Assembly: GCA_003001975.1 (NCBI GenBank)
Contig: PVUG01000010.1
Location: forward strand, 113,247 to 177,246
Source of the DNA: Martelella mediterranea
Lineage (GTDB): Bacteria; Pseudomonadota; Alphaproteobacteria; Rhizobiales; Rhizobiaceae
Direction of reading: 5' to 3'
Length of the DNA: 64,000 nt
Below are positions 63,793 through 64,000 of the stretch, one piece after another. A program made the position numbers and the translations under genes. The notes under the pieces were generated by a model. It had not been told where the DNA came from, did no database searches, and saw only the letters and a list, made by a program, of their open reading frames with translations. How positions within the stretch are numbered: position 1 is the first letter of the stretch; every line of letters begins with the position of its first letter.

Positions 63793-63927
63793 ACGCCCTG
63801 GCGACGCTGGCGTCGCCAGGGCGTTATGGCAATGCCGCAGCAGCATGCGGTCCCCGCATGCTGCTTCCAGCCAGTACTCCGCTTCGCGGCCAAGCCAGGG
63901 GCTGGAATGTTCCGCCAGAGGCGGAAC
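63793..63927. repeat. Cluster of perfect hairpins after the AAA+/M41 gene
   Basis: Three perfect inverted repeats in a row: 14-base arms with a 4-base loop (63793-63824, arm ACGCCCTGGCGACG), 12-base arms with a 3-base loop (63839-63865, arm AGCAGCATGCGG) and 8-base arms with a 3-base loop (63909-63927, arm GTTCCGCC). Two smaller ones, CCGC-TTC-GCGG and CCAG-GGG-CTGG, lie between the last two. None is followed by a T run, so they are not ordinary terminators. A structured RNA leader on either strand, a transfer or replication origin, or a protein-binding array are possible. Confidence 0.7.
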
Positions 63928-64000
63928 CAATCCATCAAGAAAGAAAAATATCAAAAGTCCGGACCGTCGTGACGATCCGTCTCTTCCGGAGCAAGCCCTC

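Noticed and set aside
63234..63938. 234-codon minus-strand frame at the window end
   Set aside because: Lies opposite the M41 protease domain; its first part crosses the hairpin cluster and has no family likeness. A shorter frame at 63763-63954 is likewise unconvincing.
1..64000. CRISPR array, cas genes or rRNA
   Set aside because: No regularly spaced repeats, no cas motifs and no rRNA-like stretch were seen on either strand.

Overview
The window looks like chromosomal DNA of an alphaproteobacterium, most likely of the order Hyphomicrobiales (Rhizobiales). The clues are a Brucella/Rhizobium Omp25/Omp31-type small outer-membrane beta-barrel, the richness in solute importers (TRAP, TctCBA tripartite, Opp ABC), the generally GC-rich codon use and the transporter-regulator pairs typical of that group. 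Genus is not resolved from sequence alone.

Region 1 (1-8810): a cut-off hydantoinase/oxoprolinase pair (hyuA-hyuB) runs straight into a TRAP importer (dctP-dctQ-dctM), so the five genes probably form one uptake-plus-hydrolysis operon. A decayed tyrosine recombinase follows, then a divergent MFS exporter/AraC regulator pair.

Region 2 (8984-19211): accessory DNA. It holds a 1131-residue SF1 helicase fused to a phospholipase D nuclease domain (the architecture of Mokosh type II defence). Next comes a catabolic module, tctC-tctB-tctA-SDR on the minus strand with divergent gntR-rraA on the plus strand. This module is bracketed by two decayed, same-orientation copies of one IS3-family element.

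Region 3 (19306-40392): ordinary chromosome. It has LysR/MFS, an SLC13 permease, a secreted serine hydrolase, an orphan two-partner-secretion TpsB with a LuxR regulator, an EamA permease, Rnk, a periplasmic cupin, LrgA/LrgB, an Omp porin, the complete oppABCDF operon and a P-loop kinase.

Region 4 (about 40430-63927): a defence island. Its left edge cuts through the 3' end of an unidentified chromosomal gene (40432-40536). The island starts with a fused scar of an older type I restriction system (hsdR start joined to hsdS end), overlapped by a gene with a PD-(D/E)XK-like motif. It continues with a complete type I Zorya operon (zorA-zorB-zorC-zorD) and then an intact type I restriction-modification operon in the unusual order hsdR-hsdS-GIY/YIG-DUF262/HNH-hsdM. 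It ends with a ribbon-helix-helix gene, an unknown gene, a zinc-ribbon-repeat/GIY-YIG protein and a soluble FtsH-like AAA+ M41 protease. A run of perfect hairpins follows that protease at the window edge. The last cluster (59375-63927) and the accessory genes inside the restriction operon are the best places to look for undescribed biology.
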